DNA of 42,443 bases from a virus. The translations under genes and the position numbers were made by a program. The notes beneath the pieces are model-generated. The model was not told where the DNA came from and ran no database searches. It saw nothing but the letters and a program-made list of their open reading frames with translations. The DNA is taken from positions 1-42,443 of IMG/VR virus record IMGVR_UViG_3300013004_006200. One strand, written 5' to 3'. Shown one piece after another: positions 8,501 to 17,346 of this stretch (position 1 is the stretch's first letter; each line of letters opens with the position of its first letter).

Positions 8501-10276
8501 AACGTTTCTTCAACAGCAAACACTAAGAATCTAAACTATCAAAAAATTGCCTTCAAGTTTACTTCAAATGAAAAGCAAGACATAAAATCTTTCAAAATGA
8601 AATTGTCTAAAACTTCATTATGGTTAAACAATGACGCTTATATACAATGTTCTATTTATGACAATTATGAAAATTTGCCATCAAATAAACTTTGCACAGG
8701 CTCAAAAGTTTACTATTCAAATATAGAAAACGTTTTGAAAGATTTTTATTTCTATATTAATTTTTCTCTAACAAAAGATAGAACATATTGGATGGTACTT
8801 GAATCAAACACTACGCCTCCTATTTACGATCAAAATACCAAAGGGCTTGTAGATGTAAATGATTCTCAAATAAGTGGCGTATTTAACCCAGCAAACAACA
8901 CTAATACAGTTTTTGAAAATTATCTTGCGAATTCTCAAATTGGCATTGGTGCTACGACTGCTTCACAAGTTTCAAACTGGTATACAATAAGTAGCATTGG
9001 ATCTAGTAGCACAATGACAATTGCAAGCACAGGTGCTACATTATCAAATCAAAATTATGTAATTAAATATTCTTTCAACATTGCAATACAAGAGTCATCT
9101 CCTACAGTGGAAAATATTGCAGTTTACAATGGTTACGAATGGAGTTATCAAACAGGGACTCCTTATAGAATATTCTTTACAAATGAAGAAGAAATATATG
9201 CTTCGTTTAACAGGGATTATGAAAATACCAACTTAATCATGGCTCAAGCAAATAAAACTAGAGCAACTCAAAACTATTTTGTTGATGGTTTTTATTCTTT
9301 GAACAATAAAGAAGTTTTCACTCCAAGCTTGATGAGAATTTATCCAAGAAGTTTGCTAAACAGATTTACAGGTATTGCTGCTACTGGAGCATCAGGTTCT
9401 AATCAAATCAACATTTATGGTCAAAATTTTGATGATATTGTAATGATTGGATTAGGAGTAACAAGTTCATCTTTGTCATCTGGTATAGCGATTACAAACA
9501 TTATTTACGACCAATCAAATAATAACTATAAGGTTTTTCTATCCGGTAATGCATCTGGTGTTGCAAATACAACATACTATTTTGGAAATGATTCAATGAA
9601 GTTTGTAAAACGAGTAAATGATATACACATATATCTAAGATACTACGTAAACGATACATTGAATACATCTTATTTTAAGCTTGACAAATCTCCAACTTGG
9701 GTTTCTCGTTGGTACAAAAAAGAAGATTGGAGTTATAACGATTTAGACATTAATGAAAAATCAAGCTTGGTAAGTACACATAATAAACTTGATATTTCTA
9801 ACTTTTCAGGGTTAGGTCAGTCAAACTATTTCAACGGAGAAATTGTTGGAGATTTTATAACAAAATCTTCTATTGGAAGCACATTTGATTTTAGAGTTAC
9901 TACAAATGGTGGAGTAAAGTTGTTTATCAATGAACAAGATGCTCCTTATATTAATCAATGGAAAAATGAGTCAACAAATTCATTTACAACCTCCTACGTT
10001 GCAACAGGCTCATCAGTATCTATTAATCTGAAAGTTCAATTCTGCAATGCTCAAAATGATCATTCCATAAAGGCTGAATGGAGAAAAACAGGAGAAGTAT
10101 CTTGGAATAATATTGACTCTTCGTTTTATTATGAACCAGATATAAGTCCCGTCTTAATTAATGCAAGTAAAATCAAAAATTTATCTTATCTTGTAGTTGG
10201 CAAAACTCAGTCTGAAATAAATACGCCAACTTTAGGATTCCCAGAAACAGATAGAATTGTTGTGAGGAATAAGTAA
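5579..10276 (+). CDS. Giant tail/baseplate-associated protein with PA14-like domain
   Basis: This 1565-residue, Ser/Thr/Asn-rich, beta-dominated protein has no signal peptide. Visible modules: a small beta domain at about 595-665 (GTISINGGTDVVIGRNTSFL, then SVGDYLYSNDGT), a pattern common in phage fibre and baseplate proteins; a jelly-roll-like region at about 984-1080 (IAFKFTSNE ... IQCSIYDNYENLPSN ... YWMVLESN), resembling carbohydrate-binding or choice-of-anchor folds; and a C-terminal PA14-like module at about 1416-1515 (TFDFRVTTNGGVKLFINE ... INQWKNES). PA14 domains commonly bind glycans. It lies 3 nt after the tail-completion-like gene and abuts the next gene. A role as a large host-recognition or baseplate protein is inferred from domains and position. 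There is no clear Shine-Dalgarno, so translation may be coupled to the gene upstream. Confidence 0.65.
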   Translation: MSQVKRKGLKFIIDQIGKAKYIYKNLVGDLTVNRGLFLDYEAIVPKIKGSTIFHDYDLAGKTLTGSVTTPYQVYNSNENISFGFQGGEYSVDSKIAGFANTGNWTPEYHNPPTTEGWGVYDYNAWSSFLPPYNSAGVANTSYIIYNINSEPGTGQSRANYTYPVRYTGTGYTQVNLFNSSRWISLKNTTGSSSFDEARIIIPKSYFDNCLHIDPRTNTPKDFAIYSHQFLITQGIGSTFSLGGSMSGIALTLMPYSIQESNSTGSTTARIRDNYLIKVKTPTTWPNNYWLHFGFYWESYDLFFKNSLPTYTSGTATTFNSSTLDSSWYIFPRKTYFQKDITNYLTFDKTGVNDNKVYLFSQNKTNNKLYDGDNPYTLSPFRYVYPETIDKASTGDTNSLSNFYSLRKDEFIPLVITSTNIISGNEFEDGDNEIFLFFGKPMSSTMAPSNWSEFNNYPDIDQQYNVIAKLILTYPSLSTSGTIKKVSNTSYNINNASIVYIERKANNFAVPSLGDTDFINFSLQEILAFTQFTRNTDFLQYFDSLMSKLIVPFSNFKSRGSQNITSLSPNNLQLLHNLLKYPNTDLLRSNNDFISCFGTISINGGTDVVIGRNTSFLTQLSVGDYLYSNDGTVLYGIVSSINSNTYLVLQSQYKKTVSDINFKIKNSIETLEPGFIELDIPGVNSISDLGIKAPTTNFFEYSNDGIYINNQQLNTNTEFEVYQKNKFLENITNHLDSGNKLVKDYSLSIKFSDTNQNFIIKNLFLNSSKYLLTDQEYLQRINKKLSLDGYFKKGSSQEQKDAAQGTLNSIDLYRLFGNSAIIADLQMGENRNIAMKQVAPVDSTKISKTDFVNDLKSTNPSITQTQIDNSVAEYELTKSFYSSDTSSIPNLFNGIDEVGVTVSDYNSGEPYWFSNIEKVLGGVGDTKFYTPKNIDDLRSDSFLVCVSGYGTADNSVNSIENVLKQQMQVENSVGINVSSTANTKNLNYQKIAFKFTSNEKQDIKSFKMKLSKTSLWLNNDAYIQCSIYDNYENLPSNKLCTGSKVYYSNIENVLKDFYFYINFSLTKDRTYWMVLESNTTPPIYDQNTKGLVDVNDSQISGVFNPANNTNTVFENYLANSQIGIGATTASQVSNWYTISSIGSSSTMTIASTGATLSNQNYVIKYSFNIAIQESSPTVENIAVYNGYEWSYQTGTPYRIFFTNEEEIYASFNRDYENTNLIMAQANKTRATQNYFVDGFYSLNNKEVFTPSLMRIYPRSLLNRFTGIAATGASGSNQINIYGQNFDDIVMIGLGVTSSSLSSGIAITNIIYDQSNNNYKVFLSGNASGVANTTYYFGNDSMKFVKRVNDIHIYLRYYVNDTLNTSYFKLDKSPTWVSRWYKKEDWSYNDLDINEKSSLVSTHNKLDISNFSGLGQSNYFNGEIVGDFITKSSIGSTFDFRVTTNGGVKLFINEQDAPYINQWKNESTNSFTTSYVATGSSVSINLKVQFCNAQNDHSIKAEWRKTGEVSWNNIDSSFYYEPDISPVLINASKIKNLSYLVVGKTQSEINTPTLGFPETDRIVVRNK

Positions 10277-11125
10277 ATGAACTATGCCTCAGCCTATATA
10301 TTAAATAAGTTAGTTTTAGCGCTAGAAAAAACTCGTTCAACTTTAGATTTGGCTTTATCTTCAAGAGAATATGCGCTTGCTAATAACTCGGAAGAAAGAA
10401 ATATACAGTTACTTTATGGACTGTCAGCATTAAAATCTATAGCTTACAGCAACTACAATGACACTGTATCTTTTGGAAAATCTCTCTTAAAATCAGTCAC
10501 TTCAACAACAAATCTTTCTTTTCCATCTGGTAATCAAGAAAGTTTATCTGTTTACGACATGCTAGGTCCTTTGGATAAAATGTCAAATGGATATATTTTT
10601 GGTGCAATATATTTAGCAAACGATCAATATGGAAGTTCTTTATATATATCTTTGGCAAGACCAGCCAGTGATTACAATGGAGATCCAATCATCATAAGCA
10701 AAGATATTGATGAGAAAACAGCAGAAGATATATTACTTAATTCTAATGAAATAGTTTTTCCTGAGTATAATCCTGATTATCACATAGTAGTTTATAAGTT
10801 TCTAGCAGACGTCCAATATTATGATCAAACTATATCAAATTCAAGAGTGTTTTTCAAATTGTATGATTTGAGACAGCCAAGAGGGTATTTTGGTTTTAAT
10901 GATCAGACTCTTAATCAGTTTATAACTCCAGTAGTCATAAGAAATTATGAACAAATTCTAGAAATATATAATAATCAAAATAGTTTGGTCAAATCTATTA
11001 TTTCAAACTGGGTTGGCAATTCCGGTTGGGATCCAGACTTCAGGACATTTTGGTCAGTATCTGAAGAGAGTTTACCAGAAGCACTTGAAACATACATCCA
11101 AAATGAGTTGGGTATAATTATTTAA
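10277..11125 (+). CDS. Hypothetical tail protein
   Basis: The 282-residue protein is mainly helical at the N-terminus (residues 1-65), then mixed. It has no cysteines, no membrane segment and no recognised motif. The start directly follows the stop of the giant tail gene and has GAGG 9 nt upstream. Aromatic-rich patches (YQYYDQT, RGYFGFNDQ types) around residues 170-215 look like virion structural proteins. It lies between two large beta-rich proteins and probably belongs to the same baseplate or tail-tip assembly. I cannot name the family. Confidence 0.55.
   Translation: MNYASAYILNKLVLALEKTRSTLDLALSSREYALANNSEERNIQLLYGLSALKSIAYSNYNDTVSFGKSLLKSVTSTTNLSFPSGNQESLSVYDMLGPLDKMSNGYIFGAIYLANDQYGSSLYISLARPASDYNGDPIIISKDIDEKTAEDILLNSNEIVFPEYNPDYHIVVYKFLADVQYYDQTISNSRVFFKLYDLRQPRGYFGFNDQTLNQFITPVVIRNYEQILEIYNNQNSLVKSIISNWVGNSGWDPDFRTFWSVSEESLPEALETYIQNELGIII
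11113..11118 (+). promoter_or_regulatory. Possible -10 element, near-leaderless
   Basis: GGGTATAAT lies 8 nt before the ATG at 11127, inside the last codons of the previous gene. The spacing would give a leader of 0-2 nt and there is no Shine-Dalgarno. It resembles the set of -10 elements exactly 6 nt before starts elsewhere in the window, but the spacing is off by two, so chance is not excluded. Confidence 0.3.
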
Positions 11126-11126
11126 A

Positions 11127-13580
11127 ATGGCAATATCATCAAAAATAGAAGAAATTATCTTAGAGTTATCAAAAACTGCTGGTAATATATATGATGCCTT
11201 AAGTTTAGGACTTGGAGATTTCAATCAGCCAAACTCATCAATTTTTGAAATTAATAATCTGTTGAATTTGGCAAACAATGGATATCCATTTTTTGGAGTT
11301 GTGGAAACAAATCCCTTAGGTTTCGGACTTACGTACAGCTTGAGTAGTGACCCATATTATTTAACAATAAATGGTGGGCAAGTTGCTTATGATGGCAGTT
11401 TGCTTCAAACAACAACACAAAAAATACCATTAAGAAAAGAATGGTCAAAAGATTACTCTGATACTTTTGTTGGCTCAGATGGCTATAAGTATGGGATTAC
11501 TATTGGATTACCATTAGAAGAAGTACAAAAAGCAAAGCAATTATTTTTTACAACAGTGACTCAAAACTGTGCTGCTGGTACTTCAATACTTTATGTAAAT
11601 GATGTAAATGTAGCAGAAAATTTAGGCTTTCCAATACAGGGAGTAGTAGGAAATTCTGTCATAACATTTTCTGGTGTCAATGATGACAGAACAGCACTAA
11701 CTATTGATCCTGCGTATTATAATGGAAGTTCGTTTGGCACTCTTCCTAATGCTGTATATGTAAATTCTACAGTCACATTCATATTTCAACCAAAACTTAA
11801 ATACATAACTGGATTTCCTGTTGAAGAAGCGTTGGAATATATTACAGGTTTTAAGTATTTTCCACCATTACCACAAAGTTGGTTACCTATTGCAAAAGTT
11901 TTGTGCAAAAATCCTGAAAACCCAGTTGTCATTTCTTCAGGAACAGGTTTCACAAGAACTGCAATTGATATGCCAACAGCCACTTCAAGCGATCCTATTT
12001 TAGGCACTTCGGCAGATCAAAACTTAATTATTCAAAGCTGTAACGACACATTGAGTTTATTGCAAAGTTATAAGTCTAATGAGTATCTGAGTGTACTTAT
12101 GAATGGCATATTTAACTATATAACTTACACTGCAAATATTAGTGGGCTTACTGTTAGAGAATTACTATCAACTCAACCATTCAGACCTAATGAGTATTAT
12201 TCTAAGGGTTTAAGTTTTAGCGGCTTAGAAAGATTTGAGTTTCCATATAATTTTGCAAAAGCATATTACAACACAACAGGTCAAGATTTACAACACACTT
12301 TTGCTATTTTCAGAGGAGACTTGAATACATATAATTCGGCAGTTGGTAATACATCAAGTTTTAGTGCTGTAGGATTGACAGCCGCTACATATTCTTGTTC
12401 AAACTATTTGTCTTCATTACATAGCGGAACTCAGATTTATGGAGTTTCTACCGTATACAATATTACTGGTTCTGAGTATGTTGAGTCAACAAATACCTAT
12501 ACCAATCTAATTTCTTCAAATACAACAAGCAATAATTATTTTGTTGAATTGAATTGGACAGGGACTGCAATATCAAACGTGCTTTTCTATAATATTTATA
12601 AAAAGCCTAGACTTACAGACGAACTTTACGAAAGAAAAATAACCAATATTGACGAAATACAATATCCACCTTACAATACTATTCCATCATACACAGACAA
12701 TACAAGTTTATCTTTAGTAAATGGATTCAATGCATTTCTTTTCCAAGCTAAAGAAGATGCATATATTGGTGGAGTGAGCTTAAAGTTACTATATGATGCT
12801 GGTGGTCAGACTTCAGGCACAGGAAACACAGGACTAGCACTCTCAATATTTTCAGCAACTGGTTCTACACCTACTTATAATGGTATCTTGAGTAGCCAAG
12901 CATACTTAAGATATAGCGACATAGCACAAGGCACAAATACATACACTGTCAAGTTTGACACTGGAGTAAATGTTGTCGAAGATTCTTTTTATTATGTAAT
13001 GATAAATAAGCCAGAATCTTTTGCGACAGCCTTAGGCACAACATCTTTGTTTACAAGAACTACAAGCGGAATCACAGGAGTTGCAAAAACTTCAATAGAC
13101 AATGCAGTTTCTTGGACAGGCACTGGTGGAACGCTTTGGTTTGAAGCAAGAGGTTACTTAGATAATGGAAACATCACAGGAGAAGTTGTAAGAAAAGGCA
13201 TATCACTTACAAACAGAATCTCATTTGAGCCAAGAAGATTATCAGTTTATGTTCCTCCAGTAGACGACTTATCAACATCTGCCATAAGACTTAATGGTTC
13301 TGCTACAGGCATTGCTACAACTACAGATACAACTATCAAAAATGATCTTGTAGTATATGTAACAGCAAGAAACGGCTCATTCGGTGAAGTCAAGACTTTA
13401 AGTGCAACTGTACCTCAAGGAACAACAAGAAATACTAGATTTATTTTGGGAACAGAAGTCGATTTATTTGATAGAGTGCTAGATGTTTATGTGGTTCCTG
13501 GGACAAACTTAAACAGAGAAAGCAATGGTCCAATAATTTGGGATATTTATGACTTAATTACAGTGGAAACTGTGCCGTAA
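11127..13580 (+). CDS. Tail protein with FnIII-like and jelly-roll domains
   Basis: The 817-residue protein has a helical start (1-30), a beta-rich middle and a recognisable second half. At about 433-530 is an FnIII-like domain (IYGVSTVYNITGSEY ... NYFVELNWTG ... FYNIYKKPR ... YTDNTS). At about 530-650 is a jelly-roll-like domain (FNAFLFQAKEDAYIGGVSLK ... ALSIFSATG ... FYYVMINKP). The latter has the same strand pattern as residues about 984-1080 of the 1565-residue protein upstream (fibre-like strand, an I-body phrase xxSIYD/xLSIFS, then YWMVL/YYVMI). The C-terminal 130 residues are beta-rich and unrecognised. It is likely a virion surface or tail-tip protein with glycan-binding potential, which is inferred. 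Confidence 0.6.
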   Translation: MAISSKIEEIILELSKTAGNIYDALSLGLGDFNQPNSSIFEINNLLNLANNGYPFFGVVETNPLGFGLTYSLSSDPYYLTINGGQVAYDGSLLQTTTQKIPLRKEWSKDYSDTFVGSDGYKYGITIGLPLEEVQKAKQLFFTTVTQNCAAGTSILYVNDVNVAENLGFPIQGVVGNSVITFSGVNDDRTALTIDPAYYNGSSFGTLPNAVYVNSTVTFIFQPKLKYITGFPVEEALEYITGFKYFPPLPQSWLPIAKVLCKNPENPVVISSGTGFTRTAIDMPTATSSDPILGTSADQNLIIQSCNDTLSLLQSYKSNEYLSVLMNGIFNYITYTANISGLTVRELLSTQPFRPNEYYSKGLSFSGLERFEFPYNFAKAYYNTTGQDLQHTFAIFRGDLNTYNSAVGNTSSFSAVGLTAATYSCSNYLSSLHSGTQIYGVSTVYNITGSEYVESTNTYTNLISSNTTSNNYFVELNWTGTAISNVLFYNIYKKPRLTDELYERKITNIDEIQYPPYNTIPSYTDNTSLSLVNGFNAFLFQAKEDAYIGGVSLKLLYDAGGQTSGTGNTGLALSIFSATGSTPTYNGILSSQAYLRYSDIAQGTNTYTVKFDTGVNVVEDSFYYVMINKPESFATALGTTSLFTRTTSGITGVAKTSIDNAVSWTGTGGTLWFEARGYLDNGNITGEVVRKGISLTNRISFEPRRLSVYVPPVDDLSTSAIRLNGSATGIATTTDTTIKNDLVVYVTARNGSFGEVKTLSATVPQGTTRNTRFILGTEVDLFDRVLDVYVVPGTNLNRESNGPIIWDIYDLITVETVP

Positions 13581-13585
13581 ATATT

Positions 13586-15034
13586 ATGAGAAAATCTAAC
13601 AATAATGTCAGGGCATTTGCTGACGTTACGCTTGGTGTATCTGGTATTGCTAGCTCTGAATCAGTAGCAACACAACACATATACAAACAATCATACGAAA
13701 ACTTTCAAAGTATTATTTCGTATCCGTCATATGATTTAGGCTCATTTGATTTGATAGTTTTATCAAAAGATTATGGTGAGGACCCTGACTATAATCTTAA
13801 TTTTGATAATATTGACCAAAATTATATTTTTTCAGTAGAGAACTTTTCTATTGGTAAAAATCAACAGATAAGCACTGAAAGATTGGCTGGTGAGGGTATC
13901 AATCCTCAAACTTTCAGCTTAGGTCATATAGAGAATACAGTAACATTACGTTTTCCATTTAGAATAGATGCTTGGGGATATATGGACTTTTCTCTTGCAG
14001 CATTTTTTGATTATTGTATGCAAGCAAAATATGGTTCACCCACATCGATATTATCCAGATTTACATCAGCAAATTCAGCAACTATTGGCACTGGTACTAG
14101 TGTGTTGTATGTTGATAATATTGCAGAAATTTTAGCAGTTGACACACCTTTTACTGCTAAAATAAAGAATGACATCACTGAGTCTTCGCAAAGTGTGCAA
14201 GTTATAAGTGTTTCTAAAGCAAACAGGTCTATAACACTGTCAAGCGGATTGGGAACATCTTTTGTAAGAGATACTAGTTATATAGCCTCTTATGTAAAAA
14301 ACTATACTAAAGATTCTACTTTCAATTTATTTTCAGTTAAGCAAGGATTACTTTTTGGTTGCCTTGTAGATAAGTTTTCAATTAGTTTTACCCCTGGAGA
14401 AACAGTCAATGTTGAAGTTGACTTGAAAGTGCTTGGTGTAGATAGAAAGTATCAGACAAGTATCTATAATAACTTTGAAACTATTGTTCAAAAATATTTG
14501 ACTAAAAAACCAAGTTATCTCTTAAATGGATACAGTTTACAAGTAAGTAAAAATATACCAGACTACGGATATTTTGGCTTGGGATCTGTAAGTGACAGCA
14601 AGGTATTTCAAGGTTATCAAAAAACCGGACTAGATAGTATTTTTGTAAATAGTATCTCTGTTGAAATTACAAATAACTTAAAGCCAGTATATACTTTGAA
14701 TTCTAAATCTTCCGTAGCTGTCAAAAATAAAATGAAAAATCTTCTTCCTTTTGGGTATTACAGCGAAGGGAGAAGTATATCAGGAACAATGTCTTATACT
14801 GGTCCCATGAAGCCGTATTTGATGACAGAGTTTTTATCAGGTCCTTCAAGTGTAAACAATGGTGGTATAACTTTCAATATGGGACCAGTGAAACTTGATT
14901 TGCCTGAAGTTGTTTGGACAGCACAATCACAAGAACATGGCAGTGAACAGTATCAAAAAAATACAGTTTCATTTCAAGTTGTTACTCAAAACTATACCCA
15001 GGACTTCACTTTAGAAGCAACAGGAAATTATTAA
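13586..15034 (+). CDS. Tail-tube-like protein 1
   Basis: The 482-residue beta-rich protein contains features of tail-tube/baseplate-hub folds: FSIGKNQQISTERL (about 89-102), a SLGHIENTVTLRFPFR strand pair, FSISFTPGETVNVEVDLK (about 266-283), a strand ISVEITNNLKPVYTLNS (about 355-371), and RSISGTMSYTGP after that. The phrase 'VEI.NNL ... SeGRsISGtmsy' is the kind seen in tail-tube proteins, where a beta-barrel strand is followed by the core helix and a sheet. An insert at about 150-240 resembles small fibre-type beta domains. It begins 5 nt after the previous stop and overlaps the next gene by 1 nt (TAATG). The third gene downstream is chaperone-like, consistent with a tube-then-chaperone order. 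Family assigned by pattern only. Confidence 0.5.
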   Translation: MRKSNNNVRAFADVTLGVSGIASSESVATQHIYKQSYENFQSIISYPSYDLGSFDLIVLSKDYGEDPDYNLNFDNIDQNYIFSVENFSIGKNQQISTERLAGEGINPQTFSLGHIENTVTLRFPFRIDAWGYMDFSLAAFFDYCMQAKYGSPTSILSRFTSANSATIGTGTSVLYVDNIAEILAVDTPFTAKIKNDITESSQSVQVISVSKANRSITLSSGLGTSFVRDTSYIASYVKNYTKDSTFNLFSVKQGLLFGCLVDKFSISFTPGETVNVEVDLKVLGVDRKYQTSIYNNFETIVQKYLTKKPSYLLNGYSLQVSKNIPDYGYFGLGSVSDSKVFQGYQKTGLDSIFVNSISVEITNNLKPVYTLNSKSSVAVKNKMKNLLPFGYYSEGRSISGTMSYTGPMKPYLMTEFLSGPSSVNNGGITFNMGPVKLDLPEVVWTAQSQEHGSEQYQKNTVSFQVVTQNYTQDFTLEATGNY

Positions 15035-15444
15035 TGAGTATATTTGTTGATGCAAGCAAAAGGTTTGAGCTCAAATTAAATTGTGATGTCATTAGAGATG
15101 CTGAAAAAGAAATTATTTGTTATAAGATAAGTCCTTCAGGTTCGTCAGTAATTTCTTGTGATGTCAAGGCAAGAAGTTTTAGTGAGATGTCACACATTAT
15201 TGAAGAATCAACAATTATAAATTCAGTTACAGGCAATCCTCTTCTCAGGACTTCAGTTCTTTGTCGTATGATTTTATCTACCTTTTTCTCAAGTATCAGA
15301 ATAACAGAAAAAATAATTGTTGACGATAAAGAAGAAGATCAAACAGAAGTTTATTATCCTGATATCAATAATGTTAATCATATGAGATATGAATTAGTCA
15401 AAGCTCTCTCAAAGAAATGGTTGGAGCTCACAGGCGGAAAGTAA
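15034..15444 (+). CDS. Hypothetical small tail protein
   Basis: The 136-residue protein has strands at the N-terminus (FELKLNCDVIRDAEKEI) and helices in the C-terminal half (MRYELVKALSKKWLELT). It contains four cysteines (residues about 18, 30, 41 and 78) that do not form a zinc-ribbon pattern. The ATG overlaps the previous stop, so it is translationally coupled to the tail-tube-like gene. It sits between two tail-tube-like proteins. The function is unknown; a small tail-completion or assembly factor is possible. Confidence 0.55.
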   Translation: MSIFVDASKRFELKLNCDVIRDAEKEIICYKISPSGSSVISCDVKARSFSEMSHIIEESTIINSVTGNPLLRTSVLCRMILSTFFSSIRITEKIIVDDKEEDQTEVYYPDINNVNHMRYELVKALSKKWLELTGGK

Positions 15445-15445
15445 A

Positions 15446-16762
15446 TTGCCAAATTATGTTTCAAATGTTATTAACAACACTCCAGCATCATCACATAATA
15501 TCTATCTTACTGATATCTTAAATAACATTGATGTTCAAAAACTTTTTATTCCAGGCTCACAACTAATCTTAAGTTATGGTGGACATAGAATAAATAAAGC
15601 CTCAAATAAATCAAGAGCATATATTTGGGATTTATATCGTCTAGGATACACTGCTTCTAATAACAGAAAAGAATATGGTCATTTTACTCGAGTCCCAATT
15701 TTTTCTGATCCTTTTTTCAATGATCCTCAAAATCTACTAGGCAGCAATAAGAATTATTTTCCATTATATTGTTCATCATATAATGACAATGCAGGAAACA
15801 ATATTTACAAACCTCTTGCAAACTTTACTGGATTAACATTAAATAACGTTCCAATATTTTCAGAACAAAAATACTCAGCAAACTTTTCGTTTAATCCACT
15901 TTATTCAACTTCATTTAATGTTCAATATGATGCAGAGTATCTTATTTACAAAGCAAGTGTTATACCTTTGTATCCAATGATGACTGCATCTTCTATTCCC
16001 ACACACAAAACGTTTGGTCCATGCTTCATGAGCAGTTTTAGAATTTCTGTAGATGGTTCTAGTTCTGTTGGTGATGTAGAAATTCAAGCATCATTTTCAG
16101 GAGGTAAATCAATGATATCTCCTAGTAATATTCCGCCTTACAAACCTTTCACTACAACTGCAAGAACTAATATGCTTGATTTAGATGGTAATGTTTTGCC
16201 AGAATATAATCTAACTTTGAATTCTGCAGGCGTATCGTCATTACCATTTCAAAGTTATTATAGGCCTATTAATTTAACTGATTGTTTTTTCGATGCTTCA
16301 ACATTTCACAAATCGTATGCAAGCTTTATAAATTTTGTTAGAAATAGCAAAAATGTTAATTTCAGGCTTGTAAGTATGACCTTAGAAGTAAGTCAAAACA
16401 TTTTGTTTGAATTTACAATGCCTGGTGGAGATTTGTTGAACGATGGCTCAAGTCCAGTTTATTTTGGTGACAAAGTTGGTCCAAGATTCGCAAGTTTGTC
16501 TTCAAGAGAAGTGACAGGATCCATTAAGATATTTAGTTATGTGAATACTAGTATTGTAAACAAGAACACAACTTCGCTAACTATGTCATTTGGGCCATTA
16601 TATTTTTATAGAATAAAGAATGTAGATTGGTCAAATCCTGATGTACAAATTAGTCCAACAGGCGGTTACACTCACGAGTATAAGTTTGTTGCTAAGCTTG
16701 GTGAGTTTACAGCATATTTTGGTACTGGAAATCCTCTGGTTTCAGAATTTCATATATCATGA
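15446..16762 (+). CDS. Tail-tube-like protein 2 (TTG start)
   Basis: The 438-residue protein starts at a TTG; no ATG occurs in frame until about residue 178, and GGAAAG lies 4 nt upstream of the TTG. The second half has the same strand motifs as the 482-residue protein upstream: VSMTLEVSQNILFEF (about 311-325) against its ISVEITNNLKPVYTL, and SSREVTGSIKIFSY against its GRSISGTMSY. This suggests two paralogous tube-fold proteins. It is rich in Asn, Ser and aromatic residues and lacks membrane segments. It overlaps the following chaperone-like gene by 4 nt. Paralogy is judged by eye and would need an alignment. Confidence 0.5.
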   Translation: MPNYVSNVINNTPASSHNIYLTDILNNIDVQKLFIPGSQLILSYGGHRINKASNKSRAYIWDLYRLGYTASNNRKEYGHFTRVPIFSDPFFNDPQNLLGSNKNYFPLYCSSYNDNAGNNIYKPLANFTGLTLNNVPIFSEQKYSANFSFNPLYSTSFNVQYDAEYLIYKASVIPLYPMMTASSIPTHKTFGPCFMSSFRISVDGSSSVGDVEIQASFSGGKSMISPSNIPPYKPFTTTARTNMLDLDGNVLPEYNLTLNSAGVSSLPFQSYYRPINLTDCFFDASTFHKSYASFINFVRNSKNVNFRLVSMTLEVSQNILFEFTMPGGDLLNDGSSPVYFGDKVGPRFASLSSREVTGSIKIFSYVNTSIVNKNTTSLTMSFGPLYFYRIKNVDWSNPDVQISPTGGYTHEYKFVAKLGEFTAYFGTGNPLVSEFHIS

Positions 16763-17346
16763 AAGAGTTTTTAGAATATTACGAAAAAGTAAAATCAGAT
16801 AAAGTACACATTATTGATATTGATAATGTCAAATTTTTGATTAAAGAAATTACTTGGAAAGAAGGGTTGCTTATTGACGCTAAGTCTTTCCGCAAGAAAG
16901 ACAATGTAGTTTATCAAAATACTGAATTTGAAAAAAGAGAAATATTAAATATTGCAATTTTATCTGCTTATAATTCTGAAGATGGAGTTACATTTTTCCC
17001 AGAATATAATAAGTCGTTAATTGACTTTTTAGACCACACTATTGTTGAAAAACTTTGGGTGCAATATCAAAATTATTTGTATCTTTCGGCAGATGAAGCA
17101 AACTTTTATTACATATCTGCCAAAAAATACTTTAACCCCAATGACACAGAAACATATCCTGTTCCGCCTATTATTGTTGAAATAGACTACATGCTTAGAG
17201 GTTTAGTATCTTTTGGCAGAGACGAGTTCTCAAAATTGTCTATGAAAGAATTTGAAACTATGCAACTAATCTTGGCTACCAAACACGAGTCAAGGAAAAG
17301 TTCAATTGCTGACATAGATATAGATGTTGAAAGACAATTAGGCTAA
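16759..17346 (+). CDS. Putative tail assembly chaperone
   Basis: The 195-residue, acidic, helical protein has an N-terminal stretch DNVKFLIKEITWKEGLLIDA, then EKREILNIAILSAY. This resembles tail assembly chaperones (a short beta 'KFxIRELTxxE' segment followed by helices with 'R..ILxxSI'). Its place after two tail-tube-like genes fits, since the chaperone normally lies between tube and tape measure. No second overlapping frame and no tape measure follow: the next gene is a convergent glycosyltransferase. Its TAA stop overlaps the TAG stop of that gene, so the two coding regions share 4 bp. The chaperone call is by position and weak pattern. Confidence 0.45.
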   Translation: MKEFLEYYEKVKSDKVHIIDIDNVKFLIKEITWKEGLLIDAKSFRKKDNVVYQNTEFEKREILNIAILSAYNSEDGVTFFPEYNKSLIDFLDHTIVEKLWVQYQNYLYLSADEANFYYISAKKYFNPNDTETYPVPPIIVEIDYMLRGLVSFGRDEFSKLSMKEFETMQLILATKHESRKSSIADIDIDVERQLG

